NCBI GenBank assembly: GCA_041855665.1 | Contig: JBHAEP010000054.1 | Location: 1 to 5,952, forward strand | Reading direction: 5' to 3' | Length of the DNA: 5,952 nucleotides | Source: JBHAEP01 sp041855665 | GTDB taxonomy: Bacteria; Patescibacteriota; Saccharimonadia; Saccharimonadales; Saccharimonadaceae | Shown here: in pieces, positions 5,158 through 5,952 of the stretch | How positions within the stretch are numbered: the first letter of the stretch is position 1 | How the letters are laid out: every line of letters starts with the position of its first letter | The notes under the pieces: generated by a model | Databases searched by the model: none | What the model saw: only the letters and a program-made list of their open reading frames with translations | Told to the model about the DNA's origin: nothing | Program-made: the position numbers and the translations under genes

Positions 5158-5952
5158 ACTTCCAGAGGTAGAAACTGTTAGATCTGGTCTTAATAAACTG
5201 ATTCGAGGTAAAAAAATCAAAGAGGTAAAACTCTATGATTCTCCAAAAAGCTGGCCAAATGACAAAGTTTCAACGGATAAGTTTGTTAAAGGGTCTAAGA
5301 TTGTAAAAGTTCGTCGTCGTGCCAAGCTCCTGCTGATTGACTTATCGTCGAATTACACTATTGCCGTTCATCTCAAAATGACTGGACAGTTGGTTTTTGT
5401 TGGAGAAGAAAGTCGCTTTGGTGCAGGACATCCGACCGATTCGCTAATTCATAACCTGCCTGATAAGTCGACGCGCGTTGAATTGAAATTGGATGATAAT
5501 GACTCGCTGTTTTTTAATGATCAGCGTAAATTTGGCTGGATGAAATTAGTACCAACTCCAGAGGTCGAGAATCTTGATTTTATGAAAAAAGTTGGACCTG
5601 AGCCGCTGGATGATAGTTTTACGCTTGAGGTATTTAAAGAGCGTCTCGCTCGACGTCAAAAATCAAATATTAAAGCTACTCTACTGGATCAGACTGTTTT
5701 GGCTGGTCTTGGAAATATCTACGCCGATGAAAGTATGTGGGCTGCAAAGATTAATCCAAAATTACGAGTGAATGAAATTTCTAACGAAAAGATAGCGAAG
5801 TTATATGAAAGTATTCGCGAAATTTTAGCCTTTTCGATTCAAGCAGGCGGTAGTACGAATAAAAACTACGTCAACGCTAAAGGTGAAAGAGGGAAATATT
5901 TAGATTTTGCTAATGTTTACGCTAGGGAAGGTTTGCCATGTAAAAGGTGTGG
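5150..5952 (+). CDS. mutM: Formamidopyrimidine-DNA glycosylase (Fpg/MutM), 3' end beyond the window
   Basis: Base-excision-repair enzyme that removes 8-oxoguanine and formamidopyrimidines and cuts the DNA backbone by beta/delta elimination. The 267 visible residues open with MPELPEVETV: P2 (the N-terminal catalytic proline after Met removal) and E3 are present. Other family residues are K59 in RRAKLLL, M77 in HLKMTG, and R126 and F128 in NDQRKFG, the residues that fill the gap left by the flipped base. The helix-two-turn-helix is at about 177-202 with GLGNIYADES (187-195). A segment at about 85-107 lengthens the N-terminal domain. The zinc finger begins with C264 and C267 (PCKRC) just as the window ends; its second cysteine pair and the last arginine lie outside. 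The gene looks intact up to the edge. It overlaps the HAD gene by eight bases. Its nearness to polA recalls the polA-mutM neighbourhood of Bacillus. Confidence 0.96.
   Translation, partial: MPELPEVETVRSGLNKLIRGKKIKEVKLYDSPKSWPNDKVSTDKFVKGSKIVKVRRRAKLLLIDLSSNYTIAVHLKMTGQLVFVGEESRFGAGHPTDSLIHNLPDKSTRVELKLDDNDSLFFNDQRKFGWMKLVPTPEVENLDFMKKVGPEPLDDSFTLEVFKERLARRQKSNIKATLLDQTVLAGLGNIYADESMWAAKINPKLRVNEISNEKIAKLYESIREILAFSIQAGGSTNKNYVNAKGERGKYLDFANVYAREGLPCKRC

Noticed and set aside
1..5952. CRISPR arrays, tRNA or rRNA genes, insertion sequences, defence islands
   Set aside because: No repeated spacers, tRNA-like or rRNA-like stretches, transposase motifs or terminal repeats were seen by reading; the window is nearly filled with coding genes.

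Overview
The window is an AT-rich bacterial chromosome segment with very tight gene packing. It carries a DNA-repair and nucleotide-pool gene cluster. The small gaps, the small genes, the PolA with an unusual motif C and a worn-out proofreading domain, and the start codons placed directly behind TATAAT boxes all suggest a reduced-genome lineage of the Patescibacteria/CPR type. Saccharibacteria-like is my best guess, but this rests on resemblance and not on a search. TGA acts as a stop (end of the HAD gene), so the standard bacterial code fits and the UGA=Gly code of Gracilibacteria/Absconditabacteria does not.

Left part (1-934): a minus-strand gene for a 235-residue protein of unknown function (89-796) ends at a good intrinsic terminator (51-75). 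Just beyond the terminator, at the left edge, there appears to be the first nine codons of another minus-strand gene with its own extended -10 box. The 138-bp gap 797-934 holds back-to-back promoters. One drives the 235-residue gene through a leader of about 65 nt with small overlapping hairpins and a Shine-Dalgarno (SD) site. The other drives polA with almost no leader.

Central part (935-3918): polA (DNA polymerase I, 843 residues) and dut (dUTPase, 149 residues) are two bases apart and form a transcription unit. The dut SD lies inside the end of polA. PolA has intact 5' nuclease and polymerase folds but no visible 3'-5' exonuclease catalytic residues, and it has departures in motif A (DYSQF) and motif C (HDS).

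Right part (3919-5952): a small single-pass membrane protein of unknown function (3964-4575), a HAD-superfamily hydrolase (4582-5157), and mutM/fpg (5150 to the right edge, lacking only the zinc-finger end) follow in the same direction. dUTPase keeps uracil out of DNA, Fpg removes oxidised purines, and PolA fills the resulting gaps, so three of the genes fit one base-excision-repair theme. polA and mutM are also neighbours in Bacillus.

The most interesting non-coding signal is a repeated start-site layout: an extended -10 (TGN-TATAAT or close) followed 6-7 bases later by the ATG and no SD. It is seen for polA, the membrane protein and the left-edge gene, and in a weaker form (no TG, 5 bases) for the HAD gene. 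Genes inside transcription units (dut, mutM) instead have clear SD sites. This points to leaderless mRNAs for unit-leading genes. I see no CRISPR array, tRNA, rRNA, insertion sequence or recognisable defence system, and no clearly new biological system.
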